From contig NZ_JAPMLL010000012.1 of NCBI RefSeq assembly GCF_026410255.1, positions 79,949-143,948 of the forward strand: DNA of 64,000 bases. The letters run 5' to 3'. The DNA comes from Xanthomarina sp. F1114. GTDB taxonomy: Bacteria > Bacteroidota > Bacteroidia > Flavobacteriales > Flavobacteriaceae. Numbering within the stretch: position 1 is the stretch's first letter; each line of letters opens with the position of its first letter. Made by a program: the position numbers and the translations under genes. Below, in pieces: positions 28,465 to 36,186 of this stretch. The notes beneath the pieces were generated by a model that ran no database searches, was not told the origin of the DNA, and saw only the letters and a list, made by a program, of their open reading frames with translations.

Positions 28465-28486
28465 AAAAGCGACCTAAGTCGCTTTT
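28465..28486. terminator. Terminator downstream of the ssb-like gene
   Basis: A perfect nine-base-pair stem, AAAAGCGAC with GTCGCTTTT, has a four-base loop. The A-tract before it reads as a T-tract on the minus strand. Confidence 0.85.
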
Positions 28487-28505
28487 AATCAGATATTTTA
28501 ATGTT

Positions 28506-28838
28506 CTATTTACTTAACATCAGTAATTCGTCACACAGAACTTCTGTTATGTATCGTTTATTACCATCTTTATCTTCCCAAGAACGGTTTGTTAATTTGC
28601 CTTCTACGGCAATTTCCTTTCCTTTGGAAACATACTCTTCTACAACTTTTACCAAGCCTCCTCTTACTACCACATTATGCCAGTATGCACGTTCTACTTT
28701 TTGACCATTTTTGTCTTTGTAGCTATCGTCTGTAGCCATTGAGAATTTAGCCATTTTGTTACCATCTTCAAAATTGATTATTTCAGGATCTTGTCCTAAT
28801 CTTCCAATCAACTGTACTTTGTTTCTAAGCGTTTTCAT
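28506..28838 (-). CDS. ssb: Short single-stranded DNA-binding protein
   Basis: A 110-residue OB-fold SSB. The typical marks NKVQLIGRLGQDPE, FSMATDDSY, YWHNVVVRGGL, GKEIAVEGKLTNRSWEDKDG and TEVLCDELLML are in order. It stops right after the OB fold and lacks the flexible linker and acidic DDDIPF-like tip that normal SSB uses to recruit repair and replication partners. So it is probably a second, specialised SSB rather than the main replication one. Confidence 0.88.
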   Translation of the reverse strand: MKTLRNKVQLIGRLGQDPEIINFEDGNKMAKFSMATDDSYKDKNGQKVERAYWHNVVVRGGLVKVVEEYVSKGKEIAVEGKLTNRSWEDKDGNKRYITEVLCDELLMLSK

Positions 28839-28972
28839 AATTTTAAATTTTAATGCCTGTCCGAAAACAAGCGGGTTAAACAGTTAATACTATTGAATAT
28901 CGTTCGGTCAATTCAACGGTACAAATATGCAATCACTTCCAAATATTAGTCGGTTATTAACTAATTAAACTC

Positions 28973-29002
28973 GTTTGTAAATGTTTGTAGTCGTTTGTAA
29001 AC
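28973..29002. repeat. Three GTTTGTA repeats with exact 10-bp period
   Basis: GTTTGTAAAT, GTTTGTAGTC and GTTTGTAAAC start at 28973, 28983 and 28993, one helical turn apart, between the divergent ssb-like gene and the methyltransferase gene. They look like a regulator or polymerase contact array. Confidence 0.7.
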
Positions 29003-29040
29003 GATTTTTTATTCAACTTTAATTCATACCTTTAACAGTA

Positions 29041-29685
29041 ATGGCAAGACTTATAAGTTATTTTTATCCCATTACTAAAAAAATTGAATCGGATATTAAC
29101 GGAACCTTAGAAATTACCTGGTATAATGGAAAGAAGCATTTAAACACTAAAAATGCTAACTATTCTTATGGCTCTTTACAACGGATTTTAAAGTTTGGAT
29201 TAGAAAAAATAGAACTTTCAAACGTAAATTCTGTTTTACTCCTTGGTCTTGGGGGTGGTAGTGTTATACAAACACTCAGAAAAGATTTCAATTATAAAAA
29301 ACATATAACCGCCATTGAAATTGACCCTACAATTATCAACATTGCTGAAGACGAATTTCAACTTCAGAACAATCAACAATTAGAGATTATCTGTGCTGAT
29401 GCGCTCCAATATATTGAAGAAAATAAATCTACTTTCAATCTGATAATTATCGATTTATTTATAGACACACAGGTTCCTAAACAATTCCTTGAAATTCCTT
29501 TTTGGAAACATCTTTTACAACGGAAATCTCCAAATGGTATCATTTTATTTAATGCCTCTTTAGAAAAGTCTTTAAGCCATAAATTAGAGTCTATTATTAG
29601 TTATTTAAAATCTCATATTTATATGGTAGAAGTGCACGAAAAAGTAAATAATACCAATACGCTAGTTATTGCAAAATCCCTATAG
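29041..29685 (+). CDS. Spermidine synthase-like methyltransferase-fold protein
   Basis: A 214-residue Rossmann protein of the spermidine synthase type: YSYGSLQRILKFGL, the nucleotide loop VLLLGLGGGSVIQTL, the acidic end of strand two ITAIEIDPTII and the gate motif IICADALQYI. The polyamine-site residues of true SpeE are not obvious, so it may be a methyltransferase of unknown substrate. It is divergent from the short SSB gene. Confidence 0.78.
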   Translation: MARLISYFYPITKKIESDINGTLEITWYNGKKHLNTKNANYSYGSLQRILKFGLEKIELSNVNSVLLLGLGGGSVIQTLRKDFNYKKHITAIEIDPTIINIAEDEFQLQNNQQLEIICADALQYIEENKSTFNLIIIDLFIDTQVPKQFLEIPFWKHLLQRKSPNGIILFNASLEKSLSHKLESIISYLKSHIYMVEVHEKVNNTNTLVIAKSL

Positions 29686-29740
29686 CCATTTGTATACGAA
29701 TAATTTATATCTTTATAGTTAGGCCTTAATTCAAGAATTT

Positions 29741-30238
29741 ATGAAATCTATTTTAGCCAGCATTATTTTTATGCTCATTAGTCAACTTAGTTATAATCAA
29801 AATCAAACTTTAAAGTTCTTAGATGGTATGAATTCTCCAGATGCTAATTTAAAAGAAGCCTCCTGGATTCAAGGCTATTGGAAAGGAGAAGCTTTTGGTG
29901 GAATTACAGAGGAATTTTGGGGTCCACCTTTGGGAGACTCTATGATGTTTAGCTTTAAACTTGTGGTAGATAATAAAGTGGTTTTTTATGAAATAGGTGG
30001 TATAAGACAAATAGATAATACGCTTCTTCTTCAATTAAAACACTTTGGAAATGATTTTAAAGGCTGGGAGGAAAAAGATGAAACAGTTGATTTTAAATTA
30101 GTTAAAATAGAAAAGGACCGGATTTATTTCGATCAATTTACTTTTGAAAAAATTTCTGAAAATGAAATGAATCTTTATGTTGTTATTTCAGACAATGGTC
30201 AACAGGAAGAAGTAAAATTTAATTACAAACGTCAGTAA
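29741..30238 (+). CDS. DUF6265 family secreted protein
   Basis: A 165-residue protein with a short signal peptide (ILASIIFMLISQLSYNQ). The DUF6265 mark WIQGYWKGEAFGGITEEFWG with PPLGDSMM is clear, and the rest is beta-rich, like a small lipocalin barrel. The function is unknown. A -7-like box TATCTTTA lies at 29708-29715. Its stop overlaps by position with the next gene (one-base gap), so they are probably cotranscribed. Confidence 0.82.
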   Translation: MKSILASIIFMLISQLSYNQNQTLKFLDGMNSPDANLKEASWIQGYWKGEAFGGITEEFWGPPLGDSMMFSFKLVVDNKVVFYEIGGIRQIDNTLLLQLKHFGNDFKGWEEKDETVDFKLVKIEKDRIYFDQFTFEKISENEMNLYVVISDNGQQEEVKFNYKRQ

Positions 30239-30239
30239 C

Positions 30240-30590
30240 ATGCAAAAGCAATGCCCGGAATGTGGCGATAAAATAGTTGGAAGAATTGATAAGAAGTTCT
30301 GTAGTGATGCCTGTAGAAATTCTTATAACAATAGGGTGAATAAGGATTCTAAAAACCTGATTAGAAATACCAATAACCGATTAAGAAAAAACTACCGAAT
30401 CTTAGAAGAGCTCAATCCAGAGCAAAAAACCAAAAGCTCTAGAGCCAAACTAATAGAAAAAGGTTTCGATTTTAATTATTTTACTAGTATTTACACCACC
30501 AAAGCTGGTACTGTGTATTACTTTGTTTACGACCAAGGTTATTTACCACTAGAAGGCGATTATTATGCATTAGTAAAACGCGAGAGTTAA
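30240..30590 (+). CDS. DUF2116-like zinc-ribbon protein
   Basis: A 116-residue protein. The N-terminal zinc ribbon is CPECGDKIVGRIDKKFCSDAC (with a trailing RNSYNNR), a treble-clef site that is common in Bacteroidetes. A basic helix (NTNNRLRKNYRILEEL) follows, and the end (TKAGTVYYFVYDQGYLPLEG) is a beta unit. It may bind nucleic acid. It lies one base after the DUF6265 gene. Confidence 0.78.
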   Translation: MQKQCPECGDKIVGRIDKKFCSDACRNSYNNRVNKDSKNLIRNTNNRLRKNYRILEELNPEQKTKSSRAKLIEKGFDFNYFTSIYTTKAGTVYYFVYDQGYLPLEGDYYALVKRES

Positions 30591-30688
30591 TTAGAAATCA
30601 TGATACACCAATAACCTATTGTTAATCTCTTAGTGACATCCGGTTTCTGTCAAATTTTTTGTAACTTTAGGAGAAATCAAAAAAAACA

Positions 30689-31081
30689 ATGACTTATTTC
30701 TTTTCCACAACTTTAGAACAAACAACTTTTGAAGAGGCTATAACTAAAACAAAAGCAGCATTAAAAGAAGAGGGATTTGGTGTATTGTCTGAAATAGACA
30801 TAAAAAATACGCTCAAAACCAAATTAGATGTAGATATGGATTCCTATGTGATTTTAGGAGCTTGTAGTCCAAAACATGCTTATGAAGCCATACGTTCTGA
30901 ACCAAACATTGGTGTATTTTTACCCTGCAACGTCATTGTTAAACAAGTCAAACCAAGAACGTTTGAAGTATCGGCTGTAGATCCCATTGCATCCATGGGA
31001 GCTGTTGAAAACAAAAACTTAAGTCAGGTAGCTAAAGATGTAGAGGAAAAGCTTAAGAATGCAATAGCTCGTTTAAAGTAG
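30689..31081 (+). CDS. DUF302 domain protein
   Basis: A 130-residue protein that is a single DUF302 domain: FEEAITKTKAALKEEGFGVL, DSYVILGACSPKHAYEAI and IGVFLPCNVIVKQ. It has no signal peptide. Its role is unknown; in other genomes it is often near sulfur or metal genes. It appears to be transcribed on its own. Confidence 0.9.
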   Translation: MTYFFSTTLEQTTFEEAITKTKAALKEEGFGVLSEIDIKNTLKTKLDVDMDSYVILGACSPKHAYEAIRSEPNIGVFLPCNVIVKQVKPRTFEVSAVDPIASMGAVENKNLSQVAKDVEEKLKNAIARLK

Positions 31082-31314
31082 AAATACACTGTTAATTACA
31101 CCCCAATTTTTTCAATAAAACTGCTTACTTTAAAAGATCTCTGCAGCATTTAAAATAAGCATTAGGAATATCTTCTAATAAAACAGTTACAAACTGTATT
31201 TATAGATTAGTACCTTCTATTTTCAATCCAAATTCATCTTAAATAAAATGATTTAAAGATTGCAGATAGAAGTATTCCCAATACATTCGCCGCAACTTAA
31301 AAAACAATACAATC
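31082..31314. other. Intergenic gap before the GLUG-repeat protein
   Basis: A 233-base AT-rich stretch. A short inverted repeat, ACAGTT-ACA-AACTGT, lies at 31183-31197 and may be a regulator site. I see no open frame. Confidence 0.5.
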
Positions 31315-32700
31315 ATGATTAAAATTTACTCAACATTACTGTTATTTCTAACAGTAACTCTAACAATTAACTCACAAACATTCCCTACCACTTCGTGGTC
31401 TGATAATACAGACGTAAGTTGGTATAATGAAAGTGAAGACACATTTACCATTTCGACAGCCGAGGCTTTTGCTGGCCTTTCAGAATTGGTAGCAGCAGGA
31501 AATACTTTTGCTGATAAAGACATAACTATTGGTGCTGATATCGATTTAGATGCACATTTATGGTTGCCTATTGGACCAGATAATGACTTTTTATTTTCCG
31601 GAAATGTAGATGGTGGTAATTACACTATTAGTAATCTATGGATAAATTCGCCAAATGGGGATTGGATTGGATTATTTGGTCAGACTAGTGGGGCATCTTT
31701 TTCTAATATTAACCTAGACACTGCTAACATTCTCGCTTTAGATACTTCTGGAGTGTTAGTTGCCAATTTAGCAACTAATAGTTCAATGCAAGATTGCCAT
31801 GTAACCAACGCTTCTATCACTGCTACTAGCTATAATATTGGTGGCCTAACAGGAGGTGTTCTAACAAATTCTACTATAACCCGTTGCTCTTTTAGTGGAG
31901 ACGTTGTAGGTTACAACCAAGTAGGAGGTATTGCTGGTACTGGATGGAATGAAAGCTCTATTACCGAAAGCTATTCTGAAGGAACCGTATCTGGAGGCTT
32001 TTTAGTTGGTGGTATTGTAGGTTATTGTACATTTTCTTTTGGACCTCCAACCCAAAACGTAATTGACAATTCTTATTCAAGATCTACTGTTTCTGCTACT
32101 ACAGGCCGAGCTGGTGGTATTTATGGAGGTGCAGATTCTAACCTAGTTTTATTAAATTCTTATTCTACTGGATCTGTAACTGCTCCAGAATTTGCCGGAG
32201 GAACTATTGGGTATTATGGAAATGCAAATGATATCCAAAACACCTATTTTGATATGGAAACCTCTGGACAAACAGAAGCTGTTGGTGGTTTTGGTGGAGA
32301 GCCAGTAACTGTCGATGCAGAAGGAAGAACAACTGCTAATATGAAAAATACAGAATTCTTAGGTTTATTAAACGCAGGATCTGCAGGAACTCCTTGGTCT
32401 CTTGATTCAACTTTAAATGATGGCTACCCTGTTTTAACCAGTTCTTTATCTATAGCAGACAACAACTTTGTAAACGCAACAGCTACAGTATATCCTACTG
32501 TTTTTACAGATAAGATTACAGTAAGCTCAACAGCTAATTTAGAGGCTTTTAAAATGTACAACATTTTAGGAACTTTAGTTCTTGAAGGAGATTTAAAAGC
32601 AACAAACACTATCCATGCAGGCAATATTTCAGCCGGTATTTATATTGTGAAAATTACCACTGAATACAGTACTATTACTAAAAAACTTATTAAAAAGTAA
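31315..32700 (+). CDS. T9SS-secreted GLUG-repeat protein
   Basis: A 461-residue secreted protein. It has a signal peptide (YSTLLLFLTVTLTINSQ), a beta-helix-like middle (about 60-370) with GLUG-type turns (VGGIAGTGWNESSITESYSE, GRAGGIYGGADSN) and a C-terminal type IX sorting domain (about 385-461, VYPTVFTDKITVSS...GIYIVKITTEY...KKLIKK). It is exported by T9SS and likely anchored or shed at the surface, for example in adhesion. No enzyme motif is visible. Confidence 0.88.
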   Translation: MIKIYSTLLLFLTVTLTINSQTFPTTSWSDNTDVSWYNESEDTFTISTAEAFAGLSELVAAGNTFADKDITIGADIDLDAHLWLPIGPDNDFLFSGNVDGGNYTISNLWINSPNGDWIGLFGQTSGASFSNINLDTANILALDTSGVLVANLATNSSMQDCHVTNASITATSYNIGGLTGGVLTNSTITRCSFSGDVVGYNQVGGIAGTGWNESSITESYSEGTVSGGFLVGGIVGYCTFSFGPPTQNVIDNSYSRSTVSATTGRAGGIYGGADSNLVLLNSYSTGSVTAPEFAGGTIGYYGNANDIQNTYFDMETSGQTEAVGGFGGEPVTVDAEGRTTANMKNTEFLGLLNAGSAGTPWSLDSTLNDGYPVLTSSLSIADNNFVNATATVYPTVFTDKITVSSTANLEAFKMYNILGTLVLEGDLKATNTIHAGNISAGIYIVKITTEYSTITKKLIKK

Positions 32701-32716
32701 GTTTTTAAAAACAATT

Positions 32717-32752
32717 AAAAAAGCCATTATACATAAGTATGATGGCTTTTTT
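32717..32752 (+). terminator. Intrinsic terminator after the GLUG-repeat gene
   Basis: AAAAAAGCCAT pairs with ATGGCTTTTTT, and five further inner pairs (one G-T) leave a four-base loop. The T-tract is long. Confidence 0.92.
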
Positions 32753-33168
32753 GCTTTGTATGTGCTTCTATTTAAAAATAATCTTCAAAACAAAATAATG
32801 CTTATCCCAATTCAACCTAACAAATTAATTTACAACCCTCGTATGTTTTATTGGTTTTTTTCTAAGTATATGACTAATATCATATTTTAATAAAAATCAC
32901 CCATATATTTTTGCATAGAAGATTAAAAGGTCTTTTTACTATAAATTGGAGATGAAGTTACATTTGCTCATACCTGACAATTATCCCCACTTCAACTTCT
33001 TTAACAAAAAGGCCTTTTTTTAAATCTTTCAATTCAAATAGGCTTATAATATGTTTCCGATGTATAATCTATCACAACATAAAAGTTGCCAAAAGCCATT
33101 CAAAGCTTACGGCATGCCTAAAGAGAACCTCTAGACTTTGTAAAATTACTTAAAAAGCATATTAAAAA
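32753..33168. other. 416-bp gap with a small orphan frame and a -7 box
   Basis: The frame 32798-32890 (30 codons, MLIPIQPNKLIYNPRMFYWF then SKYMTNIIF) has a start that could be the N-terminus of an acyltransferase-like protein, but it stops at once and may be a relic. TATTTTTG at 32906-32913 fits TAnnTTTG and could begin the long leader of the hemerythrin gene. The rest shows nothing I can name. Confidence 0.45.
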
Positions 33169-34143
33169 ATGAACTCCTATTTACCAGAGATTGAAAAGTT
33201 GGAACAAGGACATCCATTACAGATATATTATCAAGAAAGTGTTTTGATTGAAAATTTAATTTCAGAATTATACGATGTGAAAGTCTCCGAAGATTTTCAG
33301 AAGTATTTTAATATTTTTAATCAGTTAACTACGATTGAGAAACGCTTTAAACGAAAAGAAAATCAACTTTTCCCTTATTTAGAGAAACATCATTGGAATG
33401 GACCTAGTCAAGGTATGTGGTCATTTCATGATGTTCTAAGAGAGCAAATCCGATTATTAAACACACACAATGAGACGAGGAATTTAGAAAAAATTACTGA
33501 GAATCTTCCTTATTTACTAGAAGGCATTAAGCGACTCATGCTAATTGAAGATCAGAAATTATTTCCCAACGCCATGCGTTTACTAACCAAAGAAGATTGG
33601 GAAGAATTTTATCAAGGTGACGAGGAAATTGGATGGATGCTCAAGGAAAAGCCAGCTCCTTTTCCTGCTAAAGAACCAGAGTATATTCATCCAAGTAAAG
33701 ATCTTACAGAACGTACCCAAAGCTTTTCTTTAGAAAACACGTCTCATTATGATGAAGGTTATATGACTCCTGAACAGGTGAATCTACTATTGAAATTTTT
33801 ACCCGTAGATATTACTTATGTAGACGAAAACGATAAGGTTATTTTTTACAACCGAGGTGAAGATCGTGTATTTGCTAGAAGTAAGGGAATTATTGGTCGG
33901 GAAGTACGTTTTTGTCATCCCCCTAAAAGTGTGGATATGGTTTTAAGAATTTTAGAAGAATTTAAAGCTGGCAATAAACATACCGCTGAATTTTGGTTCA
34001 ATTTTAAAGGACAAATCATTTATATCAGATATTTTGCTATCAGAGACCAAAACAAAGTTTATAAAGGCGTTATTGAAATGTCGCAAGACATTACAGAAAT
34101 TCAAAAATTAGAAGGACAAAAAAGACTTTTAGATTGGGATTAA
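33169..34143 (+). CDS. Hemerythrin-PAS (DUF438-like) protein
   Basis: A 324-residue cytoplasmic protein. The first half (about 15-150) is a hemerythrin-like HHE helical bundle with KENQLFPYLEKHHW, SFHDVLREQ and EDQKLFPNAM, typical of a di-iron O2/NO-binding site. The second half (about 205-320) is a PAS domain (LPVDITYVDENDKVIFYNRG, VRFCHPPKSVDMV, IRYFAIRDQNKVYKGV), as in DUF438. Such proteins sit with nitric-oxide reductase genes in many anaerobes and probably sense or remove NO. No output domain is present. The genes after it look like a decayed NO locus. Confidence 0.87.
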   Translation: MNSYLPEIEKLEQGHPLQIYYQESVLIENLISELYDVKVSEDFQKYFNIFNQLTTIEKRFKRKENQLFPYLEKHHWNGPSQGMWSFHDVLREQIRLLNTHNETRNLEKITENLPYLLEGIKRLMLIEDQKLFPNAMRLLTKEDWEEFYQGDEEIGWMLKEKPAPFPAKEPEYIHPSKDLTERTQSFSLENTSHYDEGYMTPEQVNLLLKFLPVDITYVDENDKVIFYNRGEDRVFARSKGIIGREVRFCHPPKSVDMVLRILEEFKAGNKHTAEFWFNFKGQIIYIRYFAIRDQNKVYKGVIEMSQDITEIQKLEGQKRLLDWD

Positions 34144-34327
34144 ATTTTAGAATATAAATCAAGTTACGATAGAATCCTCTCTTTACTATCCATATAGCGG
34201 TATTTTAATTTGGACAATTATTTATTGAGAACTGATACCTTTTAGGGCTGTTTTGGTTGCTATGGTTTGGTATAGCACAGACGAACCTCAGCTGTTTCAC
34301 GAATCCAAGCAACAGTTTTAATAAACC

Positions 34328-34444
34328 ATGGTTAAAAAACCAGAAAACCTCATTATAGAAGATGTAGAGGATAGAACTACTTTTTGGCATATGTTCAACC
34401 TTGTTTGGCTCTTATTATTTCTTGTAAATTATCTAATTTTTTAA
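34328..34444 (+). pseudogene. C-terminal remnant of a heme-copper oxidase subunit III / NorE-like gene
   Basis: A 38-codon frame ends FWHMFNLVWLLLFLVNYLIF, which resembles the last helix of cytochrome oxidase subunit III or NorE (usual form YWHFVDxVWLFLF). Full-length proteins are about 190 residues, so more than three quarters is missing. Another frame just upstream (open from 34229 to the stop at 34321) encodes VAMVWYSTDEPQLFHESKQQ and may be a second scrap. The frame is two bases from the subunit IV-like ATG. It may instead be a real short protein. Confidence 0.5.
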
Positions 34445-34446
34445 AA

Positions 34447-34683
34447 ATGAAGAAACTACCTTTCTTAATCGTCTTAATTATATTGGTAATTCTGACTGTG
34501 TTATCTCTACTTGTTTCCAATTCAGGTATTGTAAACGGGCCTCAATATATCATGCTACTTTCGGCCTTAAAGTTTTTAGCAATCGCTTTTTATTTTATGG
34601 AATTACGCCATGCTACCACTTTTTGGAAAGTACTTTTAATTGGCTGTTTAACTATTTTTATTGGTTTGACCTTAATTATTTAA
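34447..34683 (+). CDS. Cytochrome c oxidase subunit IV / NorF-like membrane protein
   Basis: A 78-residue protein of three membrane helices (FLIVLIILVILTVLSLLV, YIMLLSALKFLAIAFYFMEL, LIGCLTIFIGLTLII). The FYFMELRHATTFWK turn between helices two and three is the mark of the prokaryotic subunit IV family that includes NorF. It usually supports assembly or activity of heme-copper oxidases or NO reductase. No catalytic subunit lies next to it. The ATG at 34447 fits; an upstream TTG/ATG would run into the subunit III relic. Its stop overlaps the Rrf2 gene by four bases. Confidence 0.7.
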   Translation: MKKLPFLIVLIILVILTVLSLLVSNSGIVNGPQYIMLLSALKFLAIAFYFMELRHATTFWKVLLIGCLTIFIGLTLII

Positions 34684-35144
34684 TCTGAAGCAGCTCCAAG
34701 AACATCAAACTTTTTTAAAGAAATATAACGTCCTTTCTCTTTTATTTCCTCAACAAACTGGGCGACAGTTTTATCTTTAAAATCTTTAAAAATCTTATTT
34801 TTGAAAGCAGAAACAGTAAAATGAACAGGGCAAGGATTATCATCACCACATTTAGAAAGTCCTAAAAAGCATTGACTAAATTTATCTGTACCGTCTATTA
34901 CTAATATAATATCCCAAACGGTTTTCTCTTTGTTTTCATCGCTTAAATAAAAACCACCATAAGGTCCTTTAGTAGAAGTTACCAGATGACTTTTATTTAA
35001 CTGCTGAAGTAATTTAGCTAAGAAAGGCTGAGGCACTTCTAATTCTTCAGAGATAGTTTTTACGCCAACCTTATGTTTTTCATCCGAGCACATTCCTAAA
35101 TAAAGAATGGACCGAATGGCGTATTGACAGGCATTTGATAACAT
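34680..35144 (-). CDS. Rrf2-family iron-sulfur transcriptional regulator
   Basis: A 154-residue winged-helix regulator (MLSNACQYAIRSILYLGMC, then ISEELEVPQPFLAKLLQQL as the recognition part). Three cysteines, Cys92, Cys99 and Cys105 (CFLGLSKCGDDNPCPVH), match the cluster-ligand spacing of NsrR and IscR, so it probably binds an Fe-S cluster and responds to NO or iron. I use the ATG at 35144; an upstream TTG would add five residues. It converges on the NorF-like gene, which fits a nitric-oxide locus. Confidence 0.85.
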   Translation of the reverse strand: MLSNACQYAIRSILYLGMCSDEKHKVGVKTISEELEVPQPFLAKLLQQLNKSHLVTSTKGPYGGFYLSDENKEKTVWDIILVIDGTDKFSQCFLGLSKCGDDNPCPVHFTVSAFKNKIFKDFKDKTVAQFVEEIKEKGRYISLKKFDVLGAASD

Positions 35145-35156
35145 AATAATTTTTTT

Positions 35157-35175
35157 CAAAGATATAAAAAGATAT
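35157..35175 (-). promoter_or_regulatory. Rrf2 promoter box with a 10-bp-spaced repeat
   Basis: On the minus strand TATCTTTG (35157-35164) is an exact -7 box 13 bases before the ATG. On the plus strand AAAGATAT recurs at 35158-35165 and 35168-35175, ten bases apart, so an operator for the regulator's own product may overlap the promoter. Confidence 0.5.
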
Positions 35176-35607
35176 TTTTATCCTAAATTAATTAACAAGA
35201 CCTTAGTTTATAATTATTATTATAATTTATAAAAACTGTTCGCAATAAATTCGCTTCGTACTAAATCTGTAATTATATAATCACCTTTAATCTTAAAGAG
35301 GAGATTCTAAGGTGTAAAAAGAAAGAAACACTGTTGTTTTAGCACAATATCTTCAATATACTAAAAATTTAATTTCGAAAACTACCAGTAGTTTTGAGTT
35401 TATTTACAAACTAAAAATGGCACAAGTTTTATACTTGTTTACAATAAAGTAATTGCATCGACTATTTGGATTCATAAAGTCTTTTGGCAGCGTATTAAAA
35501 AGATGATATAGTAACTTAGTAAGTATAGTTAGGTTTCGATTAAACCTTTAATATTTGGTTGTCTTTAAAGGACAAAAAGGCTTTTTTAACACGAAAAAGT
35601 ACAAATA
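35176..35607. other. Long gap between the Rrf2 and CBS genes
   Basis: About 430 AT-rich bases with only very short frames. No gene family is recognisable. Given the decayed genes on the other side of the Rrf2 gene, it may hold further relics, but I cannot show it. Confidence 0.5.
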
Positions 35608-36075
35608 CTATTTCCAATCGTGACCTTTAAGATCTAAGGCTGCTTTTAAAATATCCTTCTGACTAATCTGTCCAATTAATTTACCATTTTCAACAATTGG
35701 GAAACGCCTCCTTTTAGAATCTAAAAATTTATTAGCAGCATCTAGTACATTCATATTACCATCTATGGTTTCCACGTTTTTTATCATACGCTTTTCTACA
35801 ATATCAATTTCCACAGGCATGTTGTAATATCTGCTTTCACTTATTTGTTTTAAACAGTCTCCTTCAGAAATCATACCCACTAATTCGTAGTTATCATTAA
35901 CCACAGGACCTCCAGATATTTTATATTTAATTAAAGAATCTATTACGTCTTCCACGGATTGCTCCGGTTTAAAAGTAATAAGGTCTTTAGTCATAATATC
36001 GCTTACCTTAAAAGGAAACTCTTTAGATGACTCCTGTTGTTGCTTTCTAGCTCCTTGAAAACTCTTTATTGCCAT
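35608..36075 (-). CDS. Tandem CBS-domain protein
   Basis: A 155-residue protein with two CBS units: VSDIMTKDLITFKPEQSVED with GGPVVNDNYELVGMISEGD, and VEKRMIKNVETIDGNMNV with RRFPIVENGKLIGQISQKD. CBS pairs bind adenine nucleotides and act as energy sensors; no partner domain is fused, so the target is unknown. I start it at the ATG at 36075 (MAIKSFQGARKQQQ); the open frame has an earlier ATG at 36111 that adds 12 unlikely residues. Confidence 0.85.
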   Translation of the reverse strand: MAIKSFQGARKQQQESSKEFPFKVSDIMTKDLITFKPEQSVEDVIDSLIKYKISGGPVVNDNYELVGMISEGDCLKQISESRYYNMPVEIDIVEKRMIKNVETIDGNMNVLDAANKFLDSKRRRFPIVENGKLIGQISQKDILKAALDLKGHDWK

Positions 36076-36186
36076 GGTTTTTAATTTAGAATGAAACTTA
36101 AATATACTCATTTTTAGCGAGTTATCCTAAAAGAATTAAGTGATATAATTTTTCTATTTTTATAAAACTAACTAAAGGTAAAAATC

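Noticed and set aside
27736..28838. Prophage remnant (endolysin-like gene plus SSB)
   Set aside because: No integrase, capsid, tail, holin or att-like repeats were seen, and both genes have chromosomal neighbours and normal codon use.
34205..34390. Minus-strand 61-residue frame
   Set aside because: No family likeness, no start signals; it is antisense to the decayed subunit III region.
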